A stretch of 64,000 bases of DNA, from the NCBI RefSeq assembly GCF_000182925.2, contig NC_026503.1, forward strand, positions 1,488,001 to 1,552,000. Direction: 5' to 3'. Both the position numbers and the translations under genes were made by a program. Shown here in pieces: positions 25,501-39,159 of the stretch. The notes under the pieces were generated by a model. The model saw only the letters and a program-made list of their open reading frames with translations. It made no database searches and had not been told where the DNA came from. Every line of letters starts with the position of its first letter. Positions within the stretch are counted from its first letter, which is position 1. Source of the DNA: Neurospora crassa OR74A (taxonomy: Eukaryota; Ascomycota; Sordariomycetes; Sordariales; Sordariaceae).

Positions 25501-28500
25501 AGCCGGCGTCTTCTTGGCTTTGGGGCAGGTTCTTGACGGCTTCAGGGAACTTTTGCAGGGCGACAAGGATGCGGCTGGACAGGTCCAGGGCGGACTTGGC
25601 GAACTCGTCGATGGTGGTTTCCTGAAGCTCGTTGGCGATGGCGACGGTTTGGGCGCTGGTCCAGAGCTGGACTTGGCGGATGACGAATGCCATGTCGGGT
25701 CTTTCGAGCAAGAGACTGCTGAGGCTTTCGCGAAGACCGTCGAGCTCCTTCTCGGCATCGCTATGAAGCTGCTCGAGAGCGGAGGAGCTGAAACCGGTAG
25801 GCAGACGAGGCAGGCTTTCCTGCTTGGTGGCCAAAGTGGCGAACGTATCGAGCCAATGCTGCAACTTGCTGCGAACTTGATCATTGCTGATATCGCCGAG
25901 CTTGCCGTGGACGTCGACCATGTAGACGGCGAACTTGAGGATCTGGACAAGCCAGCGCAGGACACGACCGTGGTTCGTTAAGCTCTTCTGCGACTGAATA
26001 GCCACCTCGCCGCCACGGCCTGAGACCTCCTTGGTGAAAGTAATGGCTTGGGCAAGAGCACGCTCCGCTTCAGCTGTGCGGGAGAGATACATGCGCTGCT
26101 TGAACATAACGTACAGAATACCCTCGAGGAAACCAATGGAACGGTGGACGATCTCGCGGTTAAGATCATCGTTGTGTTCGAAGGTAGCCTGGCGGAACTT
26201 GGGCGCCAAGTCGAGCATCTTGTGGTAGAAGTACTCGATGGCGTTGAGCTGCGACTCGCTCAGGTGGGGAACAAGACCCGAGTGGACGAGCACGGCGTGA
26301 GCAGACTTTTGGCGGTCGAGAATGGTGGTGCCCAGGTTACGACTGAAGCCCATCTCGCGAAGAGTCTTGAGCGTGTCGGTGTAGAGCTTAGTCTTTCTTG
26401 TCTTCAAGTGCGCCACGGCCTCCTTGTTTTCGTCAGTGAGGTGCTGGGGAGTCTCCTTGCGAAGCTCAGCCATCTCGGTGACCAACGAGGTGATGTATTC
26501 GTCCAAGTTGCTGGGGATCTCCACGGCCGAAGCAGGCAGCGAGCCAAACTTGCCCATCATCTTGAGGACGCCGGGAAGGTTGGTGATTCTTGTCCACTGC
26601 TGTTGGCTCTCTAGAGATGGAATGAGCTGCAAGACAAGGGCGATAGCCTCCTGGTCAGCTTGGACAGCGGCCTTGTCGACGATTGCCACGAGGCTCTTGT
26701 GCTCTTCCTCGGGAAGGCCTTGCTCGGTTATGCCGCTCACAGGCTGGGAAAGTACACCACGGAACTTCCTCACCAGCTTGAAAAGCTTCTGATGAGACTT
26801 GCGCGCACTAGCCCTGAGCGCCTCGATGTTCTTATCTCTCCACTTCGACAGTAGCAACACATCCTTCATCTTCCTGTCCAAGGGAGTTCTGCCGGCGGCG
26901 ATAGCCTCCTTGACCTTGCGCTCGTACCTGGCGTGATAGGTGATGAAATTCTGGACAGCATCGCGGATGACGCTCAACTGAGGCTCATCCACCATCAGCA
27001 GCTCCAGCTGGTTTCTGAGCTGTCTGAGAAGGTTCAGACGAGAGGTGAACTGGCCGAGACTGGCAGTGTTAAAGTAGGATTCCAAAGCACCCAAGAGCTC
27101 GACCGCGTACGCATACAGATCCTTGCCCTCCTGCAACCACGAGCACGGCTGGAGGATGACGGCGCCGTAGGCGATGAACCACCAGGACTTGGCATCGTCG
27201 TGGCATTTCTTGGCTTCGGCGTCGAGCAGTCTCGACCAGCTGGACAGCTCGAGACGGCGCCAGTCGCAGATGGTATCGCGCAGCTTCTCATACAGGACGG
27301 TGGCCTTGTGCGCCTTGGTGGCCCAGCCGCCTTCGTGCCACTCGTACACGTGCGCGTAGAGCTTCTCCATGGGGGAGATGATGGCGGCCAGGGGATCGTC
27401 GATAGACATGTCGAGCACCTTGTCGCAAGCGATGATGACGTCGGCGAGAGTTTGATGGTGGCCGATTTCTTCGATGGTCTGTAGCTCCTGGAAGCGCTTC
27501 TTGAGGGCGGTGACGAGAGTGAGGGCCTTGCGGACCTCGACGAGGATAGAGTCGGTATAGAAGTTGTAGTTGTTGGAGTCAACGTTGGCGCTGAAGGCCT
27601 TGATCTGGTCCTCGAAGGCGAGGATGGTGGCGGGCAGAAGCAAGGCGTCCATCTCGGGCTCGCCAGCGGCGGCGTTGCGCTCCGCACGGGCAATCCTGCG
27701 AGCAACTTGGGTAAGCAAGATGCGAATGCTCTGCTGGGGCTCCTGAGGCGAGAGGAAAATCTTCTCATGAGCTTCCGCCAGCAAGATGGACAGGTCGCGG
27801 TTGCCGCGAGGAATCTGCTTCTTCTTCTTGGGCGCGTCGGCATCCTGCTCCTCGTCGTCGTCTACGTAGTCAGGGAACAGCTGATCGAATTCTTCTTGGT
27901 CAAAGGCCTCTTCATCTTCCAGACTCCCCTTGAAGCGGAACAAGCTGTTCTTCTGCTCTTCGGCCTTACGATCGGCCTCCAGCTTCTTGCTCCACTCCTC
28001 ATGGAAAGCATAGAAGGACTCGTGTACAGCCTGTCTGAGGTTCTCCGGCAAGCTATCAATACCTTCGACGGCAACGATGGCCTGAACAAATGAGAGGAAT
28101 TCAAGCGAGCGGAGAGGCAAGCTCTTAGCCTCAGCGTCCCAGACAGTACCGCTAAGGAAAGGGGTGGCCTTGACCATGCTCTTGAAATCGGTTTCGTCGG
28201 AGCTCTTGGCAGGGACGGCACCCTGGCCGAGCGAAAGACCAAGCTGCAAGCAGCGCAAGAAGCTAACCAGCGGCATCGTCAAGTCCTGGTAGGCATTGAA
28301 GCGACCAATGAAGCGGCCAACAAGAGCAACAAGGTTCCTCTCAACGAGGGAAAGCTCCTCGGAAGCATCCTCAGCGTCGGTGGAAATGGAGCGCAGATGC
28401 GAAGCAGCCACGTCGTTCTGTACAAGGGCATTCAGAACATTGTTGAACTCTCCCTGCAGGCCACGAAGCTCCGAGTCGCCAGGGCGGTAGATAGACTGAA

Positions 28501-31500
28501 CAGCAGGCGGCTCCCCAAGACCAGCAACTTCTTCCATGAGAAGCTTGCAGCGGAGACCGGCGTGCTGGCCGGTGAAGGCAAGCTCAAACGCCTCGAGAGC
28601 AGCGATCTGTTGCTGCAGGCTTTCGTAGATCTCGCGGTGCTCCTCCTGCTCGATCTCAGCGCGGTGGTGAGGATCGAAGATCTTGTCGGGAATGAAGAGC
28701 TTGATGGACGCAAGAGAGAATTGAACCCAAGCGACGGAAGTGTATGCAGAGCGAGGCTGGAGACCCTTCTCGGCGGCGGCCAGGGCTCTCAAAGCCTTGT
28801 AGAAGTGCCTCTCAAAGATGACAACGAGGTGCTGAGGCCACTGAGTGGTATCAATCGCAAAGTTGGTTCCCTGTTCGAGGAGAGCAGCGAGCTCAGCCAC
28901 CTGGACATTGCCCATCTCATTCATAAGACCATGGAAGAAAGGCACGACGACGCCCTTGCAAAGATCGCCATGAGCAGCCATTATCTCCTCCATCAGCTTC
29001 AGCAACAGCCGCTCCGTCTTCTTCAGCGAATCGGTAGCCAGAGCATCGGAAGACTTGGCGAGGATCTTGCCCATGATAGGCAACTCGGTCTCCAAAGAAT
29101 GCAACTCGTGCATGCTGGCTGAGGAAGTGGCATCGTACTTGAGCAAGAGCGACCTGGACAGGGTACCAGTCCAAGGACGAACCTCACTATCCTGGGCAAG
29201 CAAGCAATCGACCAACTGCAGCGGCGAAGACCCCGAAGCGCGGAGACGCATCAGAGCAACAGTGGGGAGGTTGGAAAGCACGTCGATATCAGACAGAGCG
29301 GGCAAAACGACCTCGCCGTCCTCCGTAACTTGGTGAAGAACAAGAGCCTGTCTAAGTGCCTCAAAAGTGGAAGCAAAGAACGGCTCGTGAGTCCATGGAT
29401 GTTGACCAATTCTAGCCTCGAGGGTGGAAATCTCCGACTCGAGTTCCCTGACAAGCGCAGAGGCATCACCTCTTCCGCTGCGAACGACGGTATATGCCCT
29501 AGCCATAGCTTCCTGAACGCTTCTCAGAGTGGGGATGGAAGCATCAGCCTTCCAGCGCAGCGAATCGAACCGATCAGCAAGTCTCTCCATCTCAATGACC
29601 TGCTTCAAACACTCCTGATCAGCGACCGGCTCAGGACGCAGCTGATTCCACAGCGCCTCCATACTGAGACCAGTCGAAAGCTTGAAGCCGACGACAAAGT
29701 CGCGCTCGAGATACTCCAAGATGGTAGCAAGCATCTTGCGATCATCAGCCTCTTGCAGAACGGAAAGGGCCTTCCTCAGGAGGTTAGAGCCCTGCGTCAA
29801 GTGCGCCTGGAAACGGGCCTCCTCGAACTTGGCATTAGGCACGATGAGCGCCTCGAAGGTGCGCGTCCAGAAGAGCATCAGACGCCTCAAGATGGCGCGA
29901 CGCTCCTTCCAGGCTCTGGACTCGTTAATGGTCTCGCTCATGTAGGCCTTGAACAGCTTGAGCATAGAGGCCAGGAAGCGGGCGGCGTTGACAGTGGAGT
30001 CGCGAGAGAGCGAGGCGACCTTGTCGGCGATCCAGGAGCGCTGGAGGCGGTTGAGTTGGGACGGCTTGCTGACATTGACTTTGCCAAGCTGAGCTTCCAT
30101 GGCGGACTGGGCGGATTGGATGTCGAGGTAGAGCTCGTAGCAGCCGGCGATCCAGGCCGCCAGACCCTCGCGATCCTGCTCGAGAAGAGGAATCATAGGC
30201 GGGTTGAGCAGAGGGTGGAGAGGCATGAGCATCTTGTTAGGGGCAGAGCCGTACAGAGAGGCAACAGCCTGTCTCAGCGCACCGGCATCTTCAGCACTGA
30301 TGTAAGACAAAAGCTGAGCGAGACGTTGGCTAGCAGCGGGAGACTTGATCAGGCCGTTGGTAGAAGCTTGCATGAAGGCCTCGAGGAGTCTGGTATCACC
30401 AAGAGAGAGGACATCAAATGCCAGAGGAGCAAGGACATCCGCGTTCTCAGCGCCGTTCAGGATTCTCGTGGCAGTGTGGAAGCGTTGCAAACTGCCATCA
30501 ACAGGCGCAATAGTCTGATGACCGGCGTTCTTTGCCTCCCAAGGCGCACCTTCGAGATAGATTTCAACGGAACGGTTCCTCATGGCACGCGAAAGCTCGC
30601 CGTAACGGGGATCAACAGTAAGGAAGATTCTGAAGTCAGGATGAGGGGTCAAGATGCGCGGCTCGCCACCGGGACCGCTGTGCTCGTTGATGCTCAGGGA
30701 GCCATTGGGACGCTCGAGAAGGGAGTTGAGTCTATCAAGCACGGAGGCACTGCACAGGTTGGCGTTATCTAGCACCAACCAAGCACCAGTCTCGACAGCC
30801 CGGACAATGACACCATCAAGCCACTCGAAGCGAGGGTTTTCCAGAGTCAGAGGCTTGCGGAGCAGCTCAGCAGTCTCGGAAAGAAGAGGAGCGAGTTCAC
30901 CGGCCTCAGGGAGGAGGTTCTCAATCATACGGAGAATATCAGGATACTGGTGCTCGCCAGAAAGGGCCATGAGCGCACCCATGAGATCAACCGCTGCAAC
31001 CGGCACCGGCGCAGGAAGAGCTTGGAGGATCTGATCCTGGAGCGCCTGCTTCATCTTAGCAAGGTTGGCCTGGACCTCTCTATGAGGATCAGCCTGCTCG
31101 AAGCCACCAATGAGATCCATGGTGTCGACATCAGCGTTGAGCGGGAAGATGACGAGGGACCGGCCAGCCATAGCAGCCACATGATTGAGCAGGGCTGACT
31201 TGCCGCTGCCGGAAGGCCCAACAAGGATACAAGGCAGGTCTTGCTCGACGGCGATCAAGATACTTTCAATCTCCTTTAGCCTGTGAATGGGGTCGATAGA
31301 TGGGAATGGCGTTGGCTGCGACAGCTGGTTGCGCTGTAGAGTCGCAAGGCCAACCTGAGAGACGGAGGAGTTGATGTCGTGGTAAAGGCTGTGAGTCTCA
31401 GGCGCACGCTGGAATATCTCAGTGAACAATCTGTCAACTTCAACACGATCCCGCTCGGTTCTGAAACGCTGGCGAATGATCACATCAAGGAAATCATCCG

Positions 31501-34500
31501 GCTTCCGGCCGCTGAGAAGAGCATTGTCGGATGTGAGCAGGTCACCCCACCGAAGAGTATCACGCAAGTTGAACTCCCACGGCGAGCCCTGAGCACCGAA
31601 CAAACGGGCAGTGACGACGGCATCGTCAAGCCTGGACATAAACTCGATGAGCTTCGTCTGCGTTTCGCCGCCAATCTTGTCGAACTTCTTGGCCGTAATA
31701 TAGAGCAGATCCTGCTTGGTGAAGACATCGGAGTACACAACGATGAAACGGTTGACAAACGAGCTGGGAAGACCCTTACGGCCACCACCTTGAGAGTGCG
31801 GGTTCTGGGCAGCAAAGAGCTTGAAGTCGGGATGACGCTTGAAAACCTGATCAAGTTCGGAGATGTAGACCTCACCACGATGATCAAGACAGGCGTTGAG
31901 ACCCTCGAGAACGGTCTGAGAAGCCAAGTTCATCTCATCAAGCAAAACCCAAGAACCGTTCTGCATGGCCTCCAGGAAGGGAGCGTTCTTCCAGCAGAAG
32001 TTACCGGCTTCAGCACCCTCGACGGGAACATCGGTACCGAACAGATCCATGAGATCAGTCTGGTCGGACAGGTTGATTCTGGTCAAGGGCCTGCCGCAAG
32101 CGCGAGCCAAGGCGGTGACAAGCGTAGTCTTACCCACACCGGGGTTACCTTCAAGAAGGATGGGTTTGGTGCCTTGAAGAGCCCTGATGACACGCATAGC
32201 GTTCATCTTGGTAGTAGGAACACCAAACTCCCTTCCAGAGTTAGGGTCCGCGCTTGGTAACCTCTCGATGCTGAAGTCACCAATGGTAAGGGCTTGCTCG
32301 TCCATCTTGAGCTGCGGCTCCTGGAAATAGTGATGAGCAAGATCAGAGCCGCACAGTTCACTGAGCTTTTCGAGGCACTCCTGTCTCTGCATATCCATCG
32401 TCCTGGGATCGACGGCGATCAGGGCGGAGGGGTTGGCACCAATGGTATCAATGAAGACCATGGCAGCACCGTGAAGGAGAGCAAGCTCGACAGAGGGGAA
32501 GTTACAGATGTTCATGAACTGGACCCAAGCCAAGATATCACGGACTGAGAGCGCCGTTGTAGATGAAGACCTGAAAGTCTTGCCGAACCAGGACGAAAAG
32601 TTGACAATGATACGAGAAATTGGCGTCTTGACCCCCTTTAGGTTCTTCTTGTACTTAGCATCCAACTTGGAGACGACAATGTCATGGACATCCTCCTCAT
32701 CGGTGAAAGCAGGGACCCAGATCTCGGTGAAACGGTTACGCAAAGCAGGCGACAGTTCCCTCTTGCCAAAGTCACCACCAGGGTTCATGGTAGCGAAGAA
32801 CTGGAAGCCTTGAGCACCAACGACGAAGGAGTCGGTGATGCCCTTCTCCGCAAGCAGAAGAGTGCGAGCAGGCTCAAGCACGGAGTTCAATCTCTCCAGG
32901 ACGGAATCATCAGCCAGAGAGATTTCGTCGAGAAGGAAGTAAGTACCCTCCCTCATGGCGTGGACAAGGCTACCGTCGCTCCACTCAAAGAGCGCCTTGC
33001 TTCGGGCAGCATCGGACTGAATCTTGACCTTCAACTCCTCGGGAAGCTTAGCCAGGTCGTCGGCAGTAAGAGACTGATACCATGCCTGCATGTGGTCGAT
33101 ATCGCCCGTCTCCTGGCCAAGGATAGTAGCGGCCTGCTCCAAGCTTCTCAGCAAGCCGTCGAGAATAGCACCCCTATTTCTCACAGGTCTCTGAGAACCA
33201 ATGAGATCACCAGTTTCGGTATTTTGATGAGCGTTGACAATATGCAATTCCTTCTTGTCAAATTCCGCTAGAAGCTGAACGACAGTTGTCTTTCCGCAAC
33301 CAGTCTCACCAACCAACAGGACTGGCTCGTTGTTGACAATGGCGCGCTTAACCAAGACGTACAGACGACGCATGGCTCTGGTCCAGATCACACCCTGGCT
33401 ATTGTTCTTGTTACCACCAGTACCGCGGAACTCGGGCGCTGTGTCGCGATCATAGAGCTGATCGGGGTCGATCTTGACTTTGAACACCTCCTCGATGACC
33501 TTCTTGACCTCATCACGCTCCTCGGGCTTACGCACACGCTCGGCAAGGAGCATGAAGCCGTGGTCGGCAATGTCTTGACGGGTCTCGGCCGCTCTCAGTG
33601 CCCATCGGAAGAGATCTCTAAGCGTGGCGAAAGAGTTCTTTTGCTCAAAGACACGGCTCTCCTGGCGGAGACGGGTAAGTTGCTTATAGACTTGGACGAT
33701 GCGGCGACAGTCGGAGGGAGCAGTGTTGCGGCTGCGCTTCTGAAGAATGGTCTCCAGTTCGCTCTCGGGAATGTCGTCGTAATGAAGCTCAAGGAAACGG
33801 TTGCGGAAGGCACGAGACAGCACCTTTCTACCACCGTATAGACCAGGAGGGTTCTGGGTAGCGAAGAGGCAGAAATTCTCCGCTGGCCTGACGATCTCTT
33901 GGGTCTCGGGAATGAGAAGCTCACGGTTGTCATCAAGTAAACGGTTGAGAGCCTCCAAGACGTCGGTGGGCGCCAAGTTCAATTCGTCGAGAACAATCCA
34001 CGATCCTTCCCTCATGGCCTGAACCAAAATACCTTCCTGGAACTTGAGCTTTCCGTTGGAATCCGAGACATAGGTGCCAAGGTACTCTTGCAAGTCGGTA
34101 TGCTCGTGGTTGTTGATTCTCACAAACTTGTTACCGGTATAGTTGGCGAGATACTCGATCATACTGGTTTTACCCGCAGAAGTAGGGCCCTGGATGAGGA
34201 TGGGATATCTACGAGTAGACGTAGCTCTAACCAAGTTCAATAGGTTTCTTTCGACATAAGGAGTGACGACATAGTCTGGGCGCTCAATTGGCGTTTCGTT
34301 GCCCTGAAGCAGCCAGTACTGGTGATCTTTGTTTGTGTTTTTGAAGTTGACGTAGTTTTTGCCATCAATGGGTCTCTTGGGAGGATTAGTCAGGATGGAA
34401 GCCTTCTTCAGCAGATGTTGCTGGATAAGGGGCATAACTGTCCTCTCTGATTCCTCGCTCAGCAAGGTTGTAAAGCCCATGCAGAAACCTTCATAAACAG

Positions 34501-37500
34501 CTCTTTCGAGACCGTAGAAAGGAGCCACATCGTTGGTGTATGTCAAGACACGGGTCAATGTACGCAAACTGAAATGCGGCACTTCGTTGGCCTGGTCGAC
34601 CAGTAGTTTTGCTTCAGCTCGCTTCTTGATTTCAAGGTAGAGATCAGCAATGTCGTCGGACAAACGGTCAATGCTGCTGTTATTTCCCTTGAGGTACGTT
34701 TTGATGATGGTGAGGAGGTCCTTCTTGTCGCGATCAGGACTTTGGACATAAATCTCGGTGAAACGCTATTGTCTTAGTTAGCAGCTGTCCTTTAAGCTGT
34801 GAATAACGGAATAACTCACGGATCTCAGCCCCATGGGAAGATCTCTCTTGCCCACATCTGTGGCAGGGTTCATGGCACCAAACACGCGGAAATTGGGATG
34901 CGCCTGGATTCTCTCAATCTCTCCCGTTTCAGAGAGCAAAAGAGAGGGATTGGTCTGGAACAAGCCAGCAATGCTTTCCAGGGTATCAGGTGAGGCCAAG
35001 TTGATCTCATCAAGCAGGACCCAGTCACCGTTTCTCGCCGCCTTGACAATCTTGCCCTCGACGAAAGCAAAGGCAAAGCCACCAGGACCAGCCGCGACCT
35101 GTCTATCAAACTGATCAAGACTCTGCGAAAACAAGTCCCAACGAGCCTTGAGATCCCGCAGGCGCTGGAGCTTGCTGGACTCGGTCTTCCGACGCTTGGC
35201 TGGGCCCTGCTCCTGGTTCTCCTCCGCAACCTCCGCCTCTACGGTCTTGGCTGCTTGCATGCTCTCGAACTTGGCGAGGATCTGCTCGAACATCTTGGGA
35301 GCCTTGCGCCACTCCTTGGAGACCTCTCTCCACCTGCCCTTGGCGAACTTTTTGTTGATCCCGTCCAGATAAGCCTTGTTCTTTTCAGCAGAGACGCCGG
35401 TTCTCTCGAATAGATCCTCAAACTCCTCCTTGATAGGCATGGCGAGGGTCTGTGCGCTGACGGGCTTGAAGCCACCCAAAAGGTCACCAGCTTCACTTTG
35501 CTGGGACAAGTTGACGGCGACAAGTTGGTGACCAAGTGATTCCGCCAGCTGCTGAACCACGGTAGTCTTACCGATACCCGTCTCACCGACCAACAGGAGC
35601 GGCTCCTTGTGCCTTACAGCAACCGCAATCTGCTCCAGCAACCGCTTAGCATGAGTGGTGGTAGCGAAAGGCCTCTTGTTCTTGGCCCCACGGCTGGTTT
35701 TCCTCCCCTTTGCAAACGAGACGCGGCCGATGGTGAGTCTTGACTCATTATCCTCCAAGTCGGGAACGTAGCTCGTCAAGTAGTGCTCAACCCTCTCGGG
35801 AGAAAGATGCATCTCCTTCGCAATGACACCTATTAGAATATTACGCGCTTGGATCTCCTTGACTCCACCAACGAAAACATCGGCCGCTTCGAGGAACATG
35901 CGGTCCCTGGTAGTATCGGTAATGGGCTCCTCGCCAGTCTTGCAGCCGGAAGCACGGAGAATCTCATCTAGGCGCCCGCACCACTTGAGGAGATCTCTTG
36001 TGCCGAGTGGCCGCTCGAAGACCATGCGACCGAGCGACAGACGGGTCGAACCGCTGGTGGCCGCCAGCAACGCATCGAAGACCGCCAACACTCCTGGAAC
36101 GTATTTGTGAAGCAAGGGATATCTGCTGTTGATGACATCCTTCAAGTCCTGTTGGGGAAGGGCCTTGACGTGCGTAAGCTGCCAAAGACGCAGACCAATC
36201 AAGCTGGGTAGGTTCTCCTTGTCGTTCATGCCGAGCAGCGTCCGGACAGTAGCAAATATGCGGAAGCCTTCGGTGGCCTGTATGGTCTCGCCGCGTCCAG
36301 GAATTAGCAGCTCTCCTCGCTCAATGAGAGGCAGCAATGTGCTCATGACTTCTGTTGGCGCGCGATCGAGATCCTCAATCAAGACCCATCTTCCCTCCTT
36401 GACGGCAGTGGTCAACACACCTGGGCGCCACGAGAAGGAACCGGGTTTCGAGTCGGTGGTGTATAGCCCAAGCAGCATCTTGGCGTCGGTTTGCTCGTTC
36501 AGGTGTAGTGTCACTAGTTGCTTCTGCTTGCCTAACTCGCGCGCAATCTCGTGGACTAGGGAGGTCTTGCCGGAACCGGACAGGCCGTGGAGGAGGATAG
36601 GCCCGGGTCGTTGCAGGCACCCGGTGAGGTTCTCGAGGTTCTCAACAGTCGTCGGGGTAAGTGCGAGGGTGGTGGGAGCAGTCACAGGGCCGAGGGGACG
36701 CGGGAGGACTGTCTTTCCATATTTGACAACTAGAGGAGTGAGGTTCTGTTCTGGGATGTTTGTGATATTCAATTCGACAACCGCATCGTCAACCGCACTA
36801 GTTTGTTGGGATTTACTGCGAGAGCTCTGAATGTCTTCACGTCTAGAATCCTCGTGTAGGCTGAGGAACGCATAGTCGGCTTCGCGCCCGTCGAGCTCTG
36901 CGACAAGGCTGGTATCTTTGGGTATGTGCTTTTCGAGGAGGGCTTCGATCTTGACATCGGCGGCATTATGAAGCTGGCAGAAGATTCGGACGGCAAGATA
37001 TCGGACGATGGGGTTCTCGTGTGCGAACAGGGTCTGTATTTGGGATGGCTTTGACAGGCCGGCGTAGGTGCGCTTGTCAAAGTTGTTGAGCCTCCAGAGG
37101 GCTAGGAGGACAATTGGGAGGTCATCTGGGCGGATCGAAGCTAGGTCAAGGGAATCGAGAGGTTTAAGTTTTGAAGAAGCATCATTGTCGTTGCTTTTGT
37201 CGTTGTGGTTACCACCATTAACACCACCAAAAGATCCTCCTCGAAGATGCGACACGAGGAAGACGGACAGCGACGGGGCGAAGGGCAAGATCCTTGCGAA
37301 AGCGGCAAGGACTCGCGTATCGAGTTTTGGAGAAGACAGAATCCATCTGGCGCAAATATCGGCAAAAACAGACTCGAAATGGGTAAAGATGCGGTCGGTG
37401 GCTGTCGAGACAAGAGCGGCGCTGGCGATCGCATCGAGGAATTTGGTCGATTGGTGATCCTGGATTATGAGCAGCAACTCTGGCGGCAAGAGGTCCAAGG

Positions 37501-37558
37501 TGGTCGCATCGCTAAGGAGCGACGCCCTCTGCTGGCTCACATCGATCACGGCCATCAT
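22523..37558 (-). CDS. MDN1: Midasin, giant dynein-like AAA ATPase of 60S ribosome assembly
   Basis: Two exons, 37558-34820 and 34765-22523, with one 54-nt phase-0 intron (GTGAGT..ATAG), give about 4,993 residues, the normal midasin size. Midasin (Rea1) strips assembly factors from pre-60S particles. Six AAA modules are visible by their Walker A motifs: GLSGSGKT (~residue 324), GETGIGKT (~657), GPTSAGKT (~1105), GETGCGKT (~1398), GNPGVGKT (~1785) and GPSGSGKS (~2095); LLDE-type Walker B motifs follow several. A long helical linker comes next, then an Asp/Glu-rich region (about 4110-4650), then the C-terminal MIDAS domain with DDSQSMGDS (~4775), which binds Rsa4/Ytm1-type ligands. The splice joins GLRS to RFTEIYV, a conserved stretch. 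An in-frame extension upstream (to 37684 or 37783) includes a poly-Asp run; the ATG at 37558 has the better context and starts the conserved protein. The gene is divergent from bL12m. Confidence 0.97.
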
Positions 37559-38361
37559 GGCCAGGGAAAAGCGACGGGACGGGTTGGCGTGGATGTCGTC
37601 GTCGTCGTCGTCGTCGTCGTTGTGAAAAACGGTGATGTTTTTCTTAGTCTCTTTTTTTTTTTTATCTCTAACTTTTTTGCCCATTGAACTTCGCTTTCTC
37701 CCGTTTGGAACTTTTTCCCACATGAAATTCCTTATCGCGCTGAACGATAGTGCGGGGTACATGCTACTTAGCGCTAGGCGCATGTGCTGGGGTGTACTGC
37801 ATAGTACTCTACATAGTGTAGTGTAAGTCGGCTGCGGCAGGCAAGGGAGCCATCTTCTTCAAAAGTGGAACCTAGTTCCGGGTGGGACGAACAGCCCAGC
37901 GGCAGCAGGGGCGCGCTTGGGATGACAGGGGCCCATCCTTTAGCGCGTCTTCAGTGGACTTCAAGGTACAGAGGTACCTAATCCCCAGACTCGCGCGGGG
38001 CAGGCAGCTTGGGTTTTCCCCTCCAGCTGCAGCTCCGGGTCAGCCAGCCGTCATAGATCCAACTTGCACGCCCAAACCACCAAGCTGCCAACTGCCAGTA
38101 GTGGGTCCCAGATTTCGCAGCACCCGGGAGCGCGCGACAACGTCCCCAAAAAAATATCTCCGTTTAGTTGTTGTACGGTTCGGTTGTACGATCCTCGAAG
38201 TCGACGTCGACGGCAAGCCTCCCTCACCAAAAAAAGAGAACCCCAATCCGACCGCCCCCGCGCGCCCTCTCTCTTTCCTTCCTCCGGTCCGAGTCCGACT
38301 CCCCTCTCTCCATCCATCCATCCACACAACCCACCACCACCAACACACACACATACCAACA
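37559..38361. promoter_or_regulatory. Shared divergent promoter region, midasin / bL12m
   Basis: About 800 nt between two divergent genes, one for cytosolic ribosome assembly and one for the mitochondrial ribosome. The + strand near bL12m becomes C-rich with CCATCCATCCATCCA and CACACACA tracts (about 38309-38355). If midasin starts further upstream (37684), the region is shorter. No specific binding site is claimed. Confidence 0.5.
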
Positions 38362-39159
38362 ATGTCTCTCTCGGTTCGCTTCGCCGCGCAATGCGCCGCC
38401 CGCCAGCTCCGCGCATCCACCCGGGCCTCGAGCTCCCTCCTCGTCCAGAAGCGCTTCGAGTCCACCGCCGCCCCTGCCGCCAACCCCAAGATCGCCGCCA
38501 TTGTTGACCAGATCAGCACCCTGACTCTCCTCGAGACCTCGGAGCTTGTGTCCAGCCTCAAGGTACGCCCGATTTAAATAAAGCACGAGAAGAAGAACAA
38601 CCGGGGCCGGGAACCGGGACACACAAAACCCGAATCGGAGCATGTTTCAAGGTTTCCGGATGTTTTTGCGCCCCGGACCCGACCCGACCCGACCCGGCCC
38701 GGCCCCGGACAGACAGACAGACAGACAGACCTATCTTATACTACCTAGACTCTCAAGTCGCACACATGTACATGGGCACCAACACTAACACTCACTCTCT
38801 CTCTCTCTCTCTTCTTTTACACAAAACAGTCCCGCCTCAACATCCCCGATCTCCCCGTCGGTGGTTTCGCCGCTGCCGCCCCCGCCGCTGCCCCCGCCGC
38901 CGCTCCCGCTGAGGAGGAGGAGGCCGCCCCTGCCGCTGCCGAGAAGACGCTGTTCACGCTCAAGCTCGAGAAGTTCGACGCCGCCGCCAAGCCCAAGGTC
39001 ATCAAGGAGGTCAAGAACCTGCTCGGCCTCTCCCTAGTAGAGTCCAAGAAGTTCGTCGAGAGCGCGCCCAAGGTCATGAAGGAGTCGGTACCAAAGGAGG
39101 ATGCCGAGAAGATTGTCGCCGCCATGAAGGAGCTCGGCGCCACCGTCACCATGGACTAA
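38362..39159 (+). CDS. MNP1: Mitochondrial large-subunit ribosomal protein bL12m (L7/L12)
   Basis: Exons 38362-38562 and 38830-39159 flank a 267-nt phase-0 intron (GTACGC..ACAG), giving 176 residues. The first ~33 residues are basic, Ala/Ser-rich and lack acids, a mitochondrial presequence. An N-terminal dimerisation segment (IAAIVDQISTLTLLETSELV) is followed by an Ala/Pro/Glu-rich hinge (about residues 76-100) and the C-terminal domain with EKTLFTLKLEKFDAAAKPKV, VIKEVKNLLGLSLVESKKFV and a final ELGATVTMD. L12 forms the ribosomal stalk that recruits translation GTPases. The intron is packed with simple repeats. Confidence 0.96.
38674..38730. repeat. CCCGA and GACA microsatellites inside the bL12m intron
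   Basis: Several CCCGA/CCCGG units (38674-38705) run into about six GACA units (38708-38730). A CT tract follows at 38795-38812, serving as the polypyrimidine stretch before the acceptor. Confidence 0.85.
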
